A program made the translations under genes and the position numbers. A stretch of DNA of 64,000 nucleotides from Tetmemena sp. SeJ-2015 (lineage: Eukaryota > Ciliophora > Spirotrichea > Sporadotrichida > Oxytrichidae), in assembly GCA_027382625.1 (NCBI GenBank), contig JAJKFJ010022802.1, positions 81,419 to 145,418 of the forward strand, written 5' to 3'. Within the stretch, counting starts at the first letter, position 1; every line of letters begins with the position of its first letter. The notes beneath the pieces were generated by a model that saw nothing but the letters and a program-made list of their open reading frames with translations, was not told where the DNA came from and ran no database searches. Positions 9,924-21,179 of the stretch are shown in pieces.

Positions 9924-12900
9924 TCATTTAGTTGTGTTATTATGGTAAGAAACGCCACCTGCTGGTACCACTGCTCCTCTCTTGCTTATAGGAATATCTC
10001 TTTTGCTTTCTAAATTGATCTTGGGGTCACTTATTTAAAAGTTCAATCCACCTTCAGGGAATTTCAATTGCTCTGGAATTATTTGCCCAGAATATTTATT
10101 GCTATCGCTTCCTTTCTTGAGACTTGAATTTACGTTGCTTCTTTGCTTTAATTCACTATCTTGCAGATTTCTCTGATAAATAAAGGAAAAGAATGATAAA
10201 AGTTTGGCTGAGCTTTTCCTTTTTCTAGAGAAAATTCATTCATAAGCAGTTCTTCTCCATACTGATTCTAACTACTCTTATTGACATTGCTTTGATCATA
10301 TGGAATTGGCAGGGAATCCTTTCTCTTTCCTTCTAGAGTATGAATAGACATGGGGAGAGGTAGATGCTTCTCTTTATGAACTTATTTTACTTCTTGAGCT
10401 TTTTGAAGATTTCCAAAATTTGAGCTTGCGAGAGGCGCCTAATTTTTATCTGGCACATTTTTCTTCTTTGTTTACTTTACTATTCCATAATCATTCTGTA
10501 ACTTCAACTAAAAATCAGTTGAAGGGAACTTTAAATCTTACATTTTGTTGATGTATCTATGCCAAAAGCTCTGGATCAATAGGAGTGCGAGGAATCTTGT
10601 CTTTGTGCTTCATTTCTTGTGGGAGACTGATATTGCTATTGCTAGATTTAGTTTTGCTTAGTAATTATGAGTCATCCGAATAATTGTTGTTCGTGATCAT
10701 GTTATTGCTTATGAAATTATACTGCCTTCCTTTTGGTTGGTTTACGTTAATCATTACATCCAAATTTTACTCTTACTGTATTAAAAGCTGTTACTGTTAA
10801 ATGTTATCCTTATTCTAAAACTGCATATTGTGAGTGCCATTCATTTAAAAAAAATTAGAATTCTTAGAAGCAATGTCTGATGTACGGCTTGCATTCATGA
10901 TCTCGTACTTTATAGGAGCTGAAAACTAAGGATTACTAGAAGGCTATGAGAATACTTAATTCCTGATCATCCTATTTTCGAAGTAACTAATAGGATCAGC
11001 ATTTGTAAAAGCCAATTAGTATTCTCTGTAATCAGCATCATCTGAAAAGAAACTAATGCTCATATTCTCATCATCATCATCGTCATCGGCTTCATCTAAT
11101 TCTTCTTATTCTAATTCTTCATCGTCAATTTTTATCATCTTCCTCATCCTCAAATTGTTCATAATCTTCATCATCCTCTTCATTCGATACATCTCTTTCT
11201 TCAACTTCATCTCTTCATTTAAAATGATATCGTTATAGTATAATTAAGTGCATCAATCTCTAAGCTTTTAATCTTAGTCTTAATCATCCTCAGTAGGCAA
11301 CTTATACTCCTCCTATTATTTGACTGGTTGGTTTAAGTTCTTTTTAGCTGCAGTGCTTACTCTTCTTATCATCATTTAGGAATCACTTTAATGAGCATAA
11401 AGTATCACAATTTATAATAGAATGCATCTAGTTCATCCTCAGTCGCTTCTTCAATAATTCGATCTTGCTCTCTCACGAGGTGTCGATGTGCTATTAAATT
11501 GCTGGAGCCCTTTCGATTGTTTGGGGAATCTTCCTCATCTATCTTTACAAGTAAAATATAGTATGTGCTTCAGCTATGTTGCAAGCTACTCATTCTGAGC
11601 TCTCAATATTAACTACATGCTTAAAATTTAAACTGAAAACTTTATACACAAAACGAGACAGAAGAGATTTGATTTATATACCTGTTTGGATAAAATTAAC
11701 TTGATGAGTTTATAGCAATAACTTATCTTCAAGCATTTCTCTGAGTCCATTCTTCTTAGCTCTTTTTCTAAGTCTTGTCACATTCATCAGACAATAGATG
11801 CTTCCATTCCCTTCATTTTTATGGTTTCCAATTTTAACATATCTATATATTATTTAAAGAATTATTAAGCTCTCAGGGGAAATTATTCTGCATTTTTCAT
11901 TTTAAATTTAATTTATAGCCTATATTAATTAAATGATTAAAGCAAATAATATATTGGAGATTTTAGTAATTAATCCTTCAAACTTAATTACTATTATTTT
12001 CTGCATAAAATTTAATTTTAAAAGAACTTTGAGTTTATTCTCTTAACTATAAAGCACAAAATCCTCTAATAAATAAAACTCCTAATTAACCTATTCCCAA
12101 ATTAACAAGTTTGCCATTTATTTCAATAAACTAAATTAAAATGTGAATTGTGTTAAAATTTGTGGCTGAGATTATACCAGATTGAAAAATTAATTAGAAA
12201 ACTGATTTAATTAGGGCCCGGGTAATTAATTGTATAGTTATTATAGTTACTCATGAATCTAATATTTAATAAAGCATGAAATTTAATTAACTGAATATTA
12301 TTCCTCAAAAATAGGGGCAGAAATTAAACTCTTAATGCTTTTTCTTTTTAATTATAAGGAATTCTAAATTTAAGTTGTTATTTAATTTAAAGATAGCTAA
12401 TAATTATTTGTTAATGAATAGTATTAAAAATTAAATATTTAAACCTAAGTTTTGCATGTAAAATTTTATAATCCTAAAATTATTACATGCAGAATTATTT
12501 GTAGCAATTAGTGTCTGACATCAGAGTTTAATTTTAAATAATATTCTTTTGATAATAATTAAAAATCTGCAGATTGAAGTGGAATAGAAAATTATTAAAT
12601 ATAAATATAATTTACCTTATTTATTTTGAGACTTGAGGTTCCTATATCTAAGTAAAAGCCTTAAATTTTATTAATTATTGCTTTGAGTCTCTCCCTTGGT
12701 CAAAGCTTCCATTTTTAATCTATATAATTAAGGATTATAAAATCGGTTTACTTATAAAATGAAGGGATTAACGCACGTCTCCAGCTCTTGTTCATGGATA
12801 GAACTGAATTGTCTTTTTAAGATCTCTAGCACATCAACTGTATTCGATGGATGTGCAAGACTAAAATGCTTAAAATAATTATTATATAGACCCAGCTAGC

Positions 12901-15224
12901 CAGGTCTGTGAAGTGCCAAGTTCATCAAAAGAGCCAAGCCATATTATATTTCATACTAGTTAACAGGCAGAAGTGTGTCCAGCTTATACAAAAGCCAAGC
13001 AGTTATTCCAAACCTCAGCATTAAAGGCAAAACTTTTTCTTCAAAGAAAATTTCTAGAAAATTGCAATAGCAAGCTTGTCAAACTTAGTTTACGAGAAGG
13101 AATTCTCTTCATTAAAAATATATTTGAGGGATTAGTTTACAGGATTTTCCACACAGCTTACTGCAAGAAGTCTTTTTTCAATCCTAAATAGTTTATTCCC
13201 AAAGGCTCACAAGACAAAGAGTTTATCAAATACAGAAACTGAAAGATGACTTTCTCAGAACCTAATTCCCCTAGTCTATCAACAAAATCTCTGGTTTTGG
13301 GATCTACTCCTTTCTTTTGAGTTATAGAGCTACTATTATCATCAATGTTTTCAGAAGTTAAGATCGAGTCAGAGAGACTTATTGCATGAGTGAAGTTGAA
13401 AATATCATGGTGATGAAGGAGATACTTAAATGCTAAAAATTAAAGAGGAATATGTAAAACATTTGAGCTTCCTTCCTAGCTTTCTTAGAATCAACGCAAG
13501 CTCTTTTGATAGTCTCTCTTATCTACTTAAGAATAGTACAGATGTGATTAAAATCTGTGGATTTCATCAAGTCTTTCTTCAGTTGCTGAACTATATATGG
13601 AGGCATTAAATTTCTAATCTTCAAGGATCTGTCGTCATTGTTTTGATTTGAACTAGAGAATCCCTCTTAAATTTTTCTTATAGACTAGGTTTCTGGACTA
13701 TTTTGATTTTTCTCTTGCTAGATGTTAGATGGAGCATTTCCTTGGGTGAAATTATTTATCTTTTTGAATTGAGCCTCGTCCTAATTTTATTGCAATTGCT
13801 GATTATTATTAGAGGCTTCTTCAAGCCTATTTGTGTTGCTCTTCATACGCTTTTGAACTGACATTTCTTTGCTAATCGAATCTTCCTCCGCTTCGTAATT
13901 CTAAACTTAAAATATTTAATACTTTAATAACCACTAATTGCCTAACTTTACTATCTTTATTTTGAGGATGATAACTGCCCTTCTTGATATATGATTTTAA
14001 TGATAAATTTTCTCATTGTAAATTAATAAAATTTATTATTGATATTGGTGAAGATGATTATTATAGATAACATCCTGATCGATTCTTTTGGCTTCAAAGA
14101 GAGAATGGGGAGGTTGATGAGTTTGACTATCGATAAGGATAGTATTTATTTGGTAAACTAGAGCTGGAAGATTTTAGTTTCCCTTAAGTGACTGTTACTA
14201 CAGTGTACTATGGATTAGTTGCAGCTTCCTTTCTTAATTAATTTGGCTGTTCTCTAGCTCACTTATTACCCTTTTTAGTCTCTCAATTTCTTTCTCATTC
14301 TACTTTACCTCTTAGTCTGCTTTTGAATTGTTTGGGTTTGAATTAATGTGGAGAATAGAGTTCATGTCTCTAATGTCTCTGTATGTAGTTAGCAGGGTGG
14401 ACTCAACTTTATCAGGATTGAATTGCATATTCAAGTTGGACTAGATGTACTTGTTTAACTTCTCTCTTACTGATGAATTGAACTCCTAGCTCAAAATAAA
14501 TAAGCATTTTTTATTATGAGATTTTGAAAATTTATTGCTCAGGAGCTATTTGAATGATTTATGATCTGCTATATTTTTAACATAGGGGAGTGCATAGAAG
14601 GTCACAAATTCAGAGGTCTGGGAAAGTGACTATCCCTAGTTTTCTAGAAAATGTTTGAACATCTATAATTCAACCCCAGCATCAATAAATATCAATAATG
14701 ATTGATAAATCATAGTTATCGTTAGTTCGAAATGGACTTTGAGGGTAAATTGAGAATTATATCTTTTCATTTCAAATAAATAATCATTTTAAAGAGAGAA
14801 GTAAAGTTGGATGTAAAAATCTAGTTTCTTTAAATCGACAGAGCTCTAATGGCTTTGCCCTCTTTTAAAAAGGTCTCTTATGTTCCATATCGCATAAAAC
14901 CTATCTCTGTCTCCTTCTTCAAACGCCTAACCAAATTTATTTTCAAATATATTTTACCTAAAAAAGCAATTAAATCAGTCTTTGCTAACTAATTCCAGTT
15001 CTTCTGCTTTTTGTTGGAGACTTTCCACTCTACTTTATTACAGAATCTGATTCGTTCTATTGAAGTATTTAGTTGCTAGATGTTAAAGTTACCTTGAAAA
15101 TGGTTTAAAGTTCTTGGCTGTAGTCCTCAATCATCAAATGTTCTATTATAAGTTGTTTTACATCTCTCTAATAAATAATTAAATAGGAGAGGTCAGAAAT
15201 GGTGCTGTTAGAAGCAGTTGACAT
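9924..15224 (-). CDS. ARMC9 homologue (LisH / armadillo ciliary base protein)
   Basis: Successive minus-strand pieces match ARMC9, a basal-body and ciliary-tip protein (human Joubert-syndrome gene), in order. They are an N-terminal LisH-like helix (VKQLIIEHLMIEDYSQEL), FEEGDRDRFYAIW, LDFYIQLYFSL, the diagnostic LSQTSEFVTFYALPYV, a coiled coil, QQLKKDLMKSTDF, then armadillo units with YGLALLMNLALHRPG and GSIYCLMNVTRLRKRAKK. A long acidic, low-complexity tail follows. The start is ATG at 15224 (MSTASNSTISDL). Several GT-AG introns and IESs break it, including AGAGAT (11261-11256 / 11214-11209), TCAG (10211-10208 / 10176-10173) and an approximately 0.9-kb gap at 12745-11830. Two one-base shifts lie in homopolymers (about 10850 and 11128). 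The stop is TGA at 9924. The family call is firm; the exact exon/IES borders are approximate. Confidence 0.85.
10173..10211 (-). other. IES in the ARMC9 tail (pointer TCAG)
   Basis: TCAG repeats at 10211-10208 and 10176-10173 flank 31 AT-rich bases. Excision joins EKGKAQ to RNLQDSELKQ in frame. There is no GT at the left border, so it cannot be a standard intron. Confidence 0.7.
11209..11261 (-). other. IES in the ARMC9 tail (pointer AGAGAT)
   Basis: AGAGAT at 11261-11256 and 11214-11209 (minus strand) flanks 41 bases. Excision joins DQKLRD to EVEERDVSNEED in frame and removes an in-frame TGA. Confidence 0.75.
11830..12745 (-). other. Long AT-rich insertion inside the ARMC9 gene (probable large IES)
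   Basis: No coding frame is seen in about 0.9 kb that separates VNPFIL from YVKIGNHKNEG, two pieces that are adjacent in ARMC9 proteins. A 3-base match (ATA) at the borders is in the right phase, but this is too short to fix the junction. A lone GC patch (GGGCCCGGG near 12213) lies inside. Confidence 0.5.
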
Positions 15225-15723
15225 TTATCCAATTAAAATTTAATTTTAACTTTCGCAATTCTAGAAAGATTTACTTTAGATTCGTAAAACAATAATTTTC
15301 ATGCTTGTTTGAGGAGTTTTTATAAAATAAAAATAAAGAAATTACTTTTAGACCGTATTGATTTTAGATTAATTTTCTCTTATTAAATTAGTGATTAAAG
15401 ATTTATTTCAATTAATTTAAATTAGAACAAATTTTGAATAAAATCAAGCCTTGGAAAATCAGCTACTCAAGGTTGAGAAACTAAACAACAACAATAACAA
15501 TGAATGATAAGAGATACTTTAAATTTATCAAGTTATTTATTTTTTGATTTCCTCAATAACTTTATAAAAGTGATTATTTATTTTTGAAATCGATAAATTA
15601 TTCTTAATTATTTGGGATCGGCGGACTGACCACCTTCAATGACTAGTAGGTTTTTCTGTCTTCTTGCCTTTGATTTTAGCTATAAGTGCAGTTATCCTAT
15701 CGTCCAGTGAAATTACATAAATA
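15225..15723. other. Intergenic AT-rich region
   Basis: It lies between the start of the ARMC9 gene and the end of the next minus-strand gene. No convincing coding frame, RNA gene or repeat was seen. It presumably includes the ARMC9 promoter. Confidence 0.4.
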
Positions 15724-17040
15724 TCAATTAATTTAAATGACTGATGCTCCTGCAACCGCCAAGATTATTCCAAAAAAACCCTTACATTGAAGAAATAGGC
15801 TGGTCAAACATCAAATAGTTAAAGAGAGACACATATATACAGCAAGTATTAGCCAGAGAGAACGCAATTCCACCCACGCCAATTGAGGACGCATAAATTT
15901 AAAGCACCATGCCTATATTCAATTCAAATTTTTGTTTATACTCTCACTTAAGCCTCCTAAAACCATCAACATATAATCCTTGAAGGCGAAAGTAAGTGTA
16001 GAGTTATCTGCACTCCAAAAGTAAGCGATCGCTCCTGCTATAGACAAGAAACCTACAATCAAAGGATAGTAGTAACCTGCGATTTCTCCATCTACTCTCA
16101 AAGTAGTGAGGGTTCGCACAAAAACTATTTCTTATCCAAAGAGAGTTGCTGCCAAAAGCCCTGAGAAGATGCACATCAAAATATAATAGCTTTCCGAATG
16201 ATCCCCGTGATTATATAATGAAAATTATTCAAACTTATTGGCATTTAATTATGCTTTTGTTCCACTCCTGAATCTAGGAATGTTTCTTATTCTGGACTGA
16301 AAACACTAACTATCACTACGGAGACGAGAATAGTTACTATGCCTATAAACTGAATCACATTAATCTTATCCTTTGTAGATGAGATACTGCATGAATAGGA
16401 TGTAGACAGAACTGAAGATATAAATACTTCATTTTTTTAGTTCTTTAAGAGTATTAAGGAGGAACTAATTCCATCATTTAGATTAGCTAGTTACCCATAA
16501 TGGAATGAGGTCACAAGAAAGTAGCATCCAACCATTTCGCAAAGACCTCCTAGAAAAAGTACTATTAGAATCTTTGGCTTGAAAGTATAAACTTGACGCT
16601 TCTTTATCTATTCAGGTTGTTCCTAGTTAGTATTTATCGCCACCAAGGGTTGACTTATGTATTTATTATAATTGAGAAACTGAAAATGCAAAGTTAGAAT
16701 CAGTACCTCCTCCAATAATAGATGACGATAACGGAACTGATTCTTACTATGACTCCTAAAGCTTTGCAGTCTTTCTGGAAGATTAGACCTCTTTAATTTA
16801 ATTCCAGGGAAAAGTAAAGTTACTGCCCTCCTTTTTAGCTTTCAACTTTTTGATAAGTAGGACAATAATAGGAATTATGCAAAACGAGGAATTCTAAAGA
16901 AAATTGGACGCAGTTACATTATCACTTTCATATCCTCGAATTATCTAGCCTGTGGAATTAAATAGAGCAGCTAGGATGGACAGAACTATATAGAAGTGAT
17001 TAACTGGAAATAAATAAATGAATATGTTATCTTCATTTCT
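15724..17040 (-). CDS. Drug/metabolite-transporter-like membrane protein A
   Basis: A multi-helix membrane protein resembling the EamA/DMT (SLC35F-like) group. Recognisable segments are NHFYIVLSILAALFNSTGQI, ILIVLFLGGLCEMVGCYFLV, VIQFIGIVTILVSVVIVSVF, YILMCIFSGLLAATLFG, YYYPLIVGFLSIAGAIAYFW and the C-terminal ISSMQGFFGIILAVAGASVI. It aligns segment by segment with the adjacent copy at 18454-17095, so this is a tandem paralogue. Three frame breaks coincide with A or T runs (about 16250, 15930, 15790) and each is repaired by one base, which points to undercalled homopolymers. The start was not fixed. The stop is TGA at 15726-15724. Substrate unknown. Confidence 0.7.
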
Positions 17041-17094
17041 TGATAAAGGAATAGCTAAAATTAATAAGTATGTATGAAATCATAGTTAATGTAT

Positions 17095-18454
17095 TCAGTG
17101 TAATGAGCTTTTATTACGATAGAGAGCAGACTCAAGAGCAATTATCACTCCTCCTATGAAAGTCATGCAAATGCCAACGAATTAAGGCCCGCTTATGTCC
17201 TGCTTATACACAAAATAGCTAAATAGTGTAAGTCCTATTGTTTTTGTGTGCATTTAATAAGTTATAATTTTATTCTAAGATGATTGAAATTGATTAATTC
17301 AGATTATTGCAACGCTGATTCCTGAGTTTACCCAAAATTTAAACAGCTGTATTTATGCTGATTTAACCACAGCATATCAGCAATCCGATAGTGATGCAGG
17401 TTAATACATTCGAGAGTTCCACACCAATAAAGATAGAATGCTAGAAAATCATAGAAAATACAAAGCAAACGCCACCCACGATTCCTCCAAATAAAATGTA
17501 GTAGAAAGCAAAAATATACCTTTCCATTATATATTATTATTTAAGCAGCATGTATTCCTCTCACATTGAATTTAGCGAGACTCTTGATGAATAGAATCTA
17601 CACTCCGAATACAAAGGATGCTAAGAGTCCAAAAATGATTGCTAAGAATTTATAAGACTCTTCGATCTACTATTCTTAAGAGGTTACTCCTTGATGACTG
17701 ACTTTGAATAGACTTACTATGCAAACACTTGAAACCATAAAGAAGATTCCAAATCCTTGTAATATATTGATCCTTTCCTTGTAGATAATAGCTGAGCCTA
17801 GAACTATGAATATTGTGTTGCATGAAACCATTGCACCCGTAATTCCTTGATTTATCTTTAGCTAAGTGTTGAAAAATAGAAACTAGCAGATAACATCAAA
17901 GAGCCAATATATTCTATTGCACCTCCAATTGCTAGCAAAGTAAAAACATGATAAGCTAAATTTCCATTATGCTCCAACTTTCTGAGTCGAATCATCTGAA
18001 GAGGTAATGAGAACTTATTTTGGATCTTCTTTTGATAAACCAAGGGAATCGAAACTTATCATCCATATTCCCTGTCTTGTTGAATTAAATTTGCTTTTGC
18101 CTATACATAATACCGAGGTATATTATACCCGCGAATAGAAAACCCAAAGTTATGAGAGTATTGGTAATATAAACATTTTTGCTTTCCTTAGCTCTAACCA
18201 CAAGAGAAGACCCCATGAAAAATGCAGCGCTGATTGCATACAAAAAATAAAGCTTGCTTTGAAATCTACCAGATTCATAAATCTTTTGATTTGGATGACT
18301 TCTTTCTTATTGATTAAGGACTCCCTCTTGGAAGTAAAAAGAAATCCATATGAATACATGAAAAGTTGGTTTAGTTTCTTTCTTCTTGCTTGTTTTTGTT
18401 TGAATCTCCCTTGGTCAAGCTTGCTAACTCAAAGTCCTCTTAAACATCATTCAT
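17095..18454 (-). CDS. Drug/metabolite-transporter-like membrane protein B
   Basis: It starts at ATG 18454 (MNDVQEDFELASLTKGD, cytosolic) and runs into about nine or ten hydrophobic helices: KLYFLYAISAAFFMGSSLVV, ITNTLITLGFLFAGIIYLGI, LLAIGGAIEYIGSLMLSASF, AMVSCNTIFIVLGSAIIYKE, FLAIIFGLLASFVFGVQILF, FYYILFGGIVGGVCFVFSMI, ITIGLLICCGQISINTAVQI and a final IGLTLFSYFVYKQDISGPQF. The order and the GS(A)IIYKERI motif fit the DMT/EamA superfamily with its two repeated halves. Frame changes near 18290, 18010, 17880, 17520 and 17330 need IESs, introns or one-base corrections. A 3-base TTT junction near 18380/18270 gives NQTNFQSKLYFLY. Substrate cannot be told. Confidence 0.75.
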
Positions 18455-18604
18455 TGGTTGATTTCGTCATGGGTTAACACGTGGCATCAGGATCAGGTGA
18501 CACCAGTTATGACCGTGTTTTAGAGGGTGATATAAATGCCTATTATATATATATATACCCGTGCAGAGTGCTTAATTCTGCTAATTATTATCATTGGTTG
18601 ATTT
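18451..18604. repeat. 14-bp direct repeat flanking a TA-rich block
   Basis: TCATTGGTTGATTT occurs at 18451-18464 and again at 18591-18604. The 126 bases between hold a (TA) run near 18544-18557. The left copy overlaps the start of transporter B. This fits a long pointer around an IES in the 5' region, but could also be a chance or mobile-element repeat. Confidence 0.6.
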
Positions 18605-18891
18605 GCTAAGCTAGCAGATTCATTTTTTGATGAATTTAATAGTTATGTGCGCATCATAAATTTGCAAAGTATATAATTAGAAAAGCTTTTCCCAAGTCTT
18701 ATTTATTTGTAAGAAATATATTCTATAGTGAAATTATGATCCATAATTAATTTTAACTGGTCTATTTAGCATTGATAAGTTGGAAGAGTTTTTGTCACTA
18801 AGCCTCAGTGTATGGAAACTTTCCTTTATTAAACTACCTCCAGCGTTTGCGTTTTATTTAGCAGATTGTCTATTTACAACTTTCTGATGAT

Positions 18892-19624
18892 TCAAATCTT
18901 ATTAGGCTGCACAATTATCTTGAAAATTCTTAGGTGCATTTCTCTCCTAGTCTCCACCAGACTTGCTGGTAATTTAAACCGATACTGTATCGCAGCTGAG
19001 TAGTCCTTTCTACATAATTTAGCATGTGTGTAACAATTAATTAATTTCTTGAATTGACTTTCTTTGTAATTATTCTGAACGGGAGATTCATTACTGCAAG
19101 ATTCCAGCAGATTACCTTGGCTGTGCATGGGACCATTTTTAGTAAGTCCTTTGGTCTTAATCTGCAGAGGTGAAATAGAATTCTTGTAAGGGAAGTCTGG
19201 ATTTTAGCTAGCTCTGCTATTCATGAAACTTCCCTCTTTGCTTGAAGTGCGGAAATCTTTCTGAATAAGATCAGCTTCACTTGAAATTTTGAGGAGTGAT
19301 GACAGAATTGGCTTTTAATGTGCGTTCTTTAAAAAATCATCGCGCTGTGCCTAGGGGTTATTAGTAAACGTGGTTTTTGCTCTCTAGGGATCAGATTGAC
19401 TTGCGTACTATTGATTTTAAAAGAAGAGAAATAGATTTTAGAAAAAGGAATTGGAAGAAAGATTAGAGCTTAAAATGAAAAGTGTAATAAATAATTCAGC
19501 TTCTATCTTCTTTGTCTTATTCTGCTCTTTAATTGAGGTCTGATTTCTATTAAATTACAATCGATCTTTTTACTGTCTGAGGAAGCTCTATGCTATTTGC
19601 ATGTTGCTTGCTATCTTTATTCAT
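18892..19624 (-). CDS. Small hypothetical protein
   Basis: Start ATG 19624 (MNKDSKQHANSIELPQ), stop TGA at 18894-18892. About 215-240 residues, depending on one junction near 19480-19420, where the frame changes after EQDKEDRS. The C-terminal part reads continuously: MNSRASQNPDFPYK, PMHSQGNLLESCSNES, QFKKLINCYTHAKL and PASLVETRREMHLRIFK. It is Ser/Lys/Gln-rich and soluble, with no motif I recognise. It sits between two transporter-like genes on the same strand, but no functional link is implied. Confidence 0.55.
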
Positions 19625-19925
19625 TTTCATTATTGTTTAGCCTTATACTATAAAATTCTATATCAAAGAGCTTATTAAAAAGCAAAGGTTGACTTAAATT
19701 TGATAATACATATATTTAAGGAGTATAAATTATTTGCTAACCTTAAATGCTTTTTAGAAAAGAAAGGAGGATATAGCAATTTATTAAATTGGTTTATATT
19801 AATTGTCTTGAAAGCAAGCCACAGCTCCATCAATTTATAAATTAAAGCATATTTTTTAATTCAAGGTATTTAATTATTTGATTAAAGAGTGAAAATAGGA
19901 TTCATATTTTATTTAATGATGATGA

Positions 19926-21170
19926 TCACTTAGAGGGTCTGTCTTATTTTTGCTTAGGCTTTAACTTACAAAAATCTTTAAAATCGACATCCAAAGATAC
20001 AAGCATTGCCCCTATAACAGCTCCAGCTATTCCAAAGCATTGAAGTATGTTAAGTGCTTCTCCATATAGCAAGAAGTTTATTAGAGACAACTGGATTATT
20101 TAGGTGTGGTTCACTGCCATGCTAATACCCTCGGTACCTTAACTACTAGCCACATTGATCATTCCTATTGCTATGCTGATGCAGATACCTGTGCCTATCG
20201 ATGAAAAGTATTGCAGAAGTGTCAGTTATTGGAAAATTTCAAACTCAAATATCAAAAAGTAGATCAATAAAAAACCAATAAATTATCACACACACTCATT
20301 TAATAAGATGAAAGAGAGAGATCCTAATATTCCGCAAAACAGTAGGAAAGTAAAGGCTGAAAAGAATGGATCCTCACATCGCTTCATCTGCTCTTTGAAA
20401 AATACAGTCTAGGATCCGAATAGGAAAGCGGCTCCAAGTCCTCCAAAGAGGATAGGCATGTAATGACCTCCATAGTATATACCTTCTGCTCCTTATAAAG
20501 TAAACATAAAACATACTTCTTCTTAGTGATGGTCCTCCCATCCAGTCTACCCATCAATTCTAAACATGCTTACAATCACTACAGACAAAATGAGAATTGA
20601 GCTGCCGAGCAACTACGATTTGAGGACCTTCTCCCTGAAAAAGAAGTATGATAGAAACAGCACCATTATAGTGTTAGTAACCAGCAAAGAGTTGCATATT
20701 CCAGTGTTGAAGTGTCCATCCAGTGCTCCTTTGAAAGAAAGTGTCAACAGTATATTTCCAAGGAACTCTGTTACTCCTCCCATTATAAGCAAAGTCAGGT
20801 GCTTTTTCGAGAATTTATATTCAGATAGAGGATCGTAGGGGTCCTTAATACACCAGGGGTAAATTATTTTCTCTTTGCGCCTTTTGAACACTATCTTCTT
20901 CCCTACCAAGAATAAATAAATAAGAAAACTACGTAGCTGAGAAGAAAGGAACTAGTTATAAGTGTGCTAGTAAAGAATACATTCATTAAAATGCAATATC
21001 AAAATCAATATGTATATCCTGTTTAAATTGTGGTTATGATAACGTCTGAGGACTGCCTAGCCTGTGTAGAAAAAGCTTGATATTTAAGATAATTAAAATT
21101 TTAGATACAATGCCAGTAAGAAATAGATCTTTGATTAACGTTGCAAGTAAATTAATTTAAGATCGATTTT
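19926..21170 (-). CDS. Drug/metabolite-transporter-like membrane protein C
   Basis: A third relative of the two neighbouring transporters: SKIYFLLAL, FFYTGQAVLRR, NVFFTSTLITSSFLLSYVVF, LTLLIMGGVTEFLGNILLTL, SLLVTNTIMVLFLSYFFFRE, ILFGGLGAAFLFGSQTVFFK, FTFLLFCGILGSLSFILLNE and the C-terminal LQCFGIAGAVIGAMLVSLDV. An IES with pointer TTTAA (21027-21023 / 20990-20986) joins the first two helices. A single in-frame TGA remains at about 20293 within (GT)n-rich sequence, while the homologous region continues on both sides. This could be a short IES, an error or a real stop. The stop is TGA at 19928-19926. The N-terminus merges with the upstream hypothetical frame, so the start is uncertain. Confidence 0.65.
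20986..21027 (-). other. IES in transporter C (pointer TTTAA)
   Basis: TTTAA (minus strand) at 21027-21023 and 20990-20986 flanks 32 AT-rich bases that include an in-frame TGA. Excision joins RRYHNHN to LMNVFFTSTLIT. Confidence 0.65.
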
Positions 21171-21179
21171 TAAGTTAAG

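Noticed and set aside
11056..11238. Plus-strand Ser-rich ORF
   Set aside because: It is the antisense shadow of the acidic Asp/Glu tract of the minus-strand ARMC9 gene.
12205..12225. GGGCCCGGG patch as a regulatory site
   Set aside because: A lone GC palindrome in AT-rich DNA with no repeat or gene context to support a function.
18259..18477. Plus-strand ORF with a hydrophobic run
   Set aside because: Antisense of transporter B, whose minus-strand helices match its paralogues.
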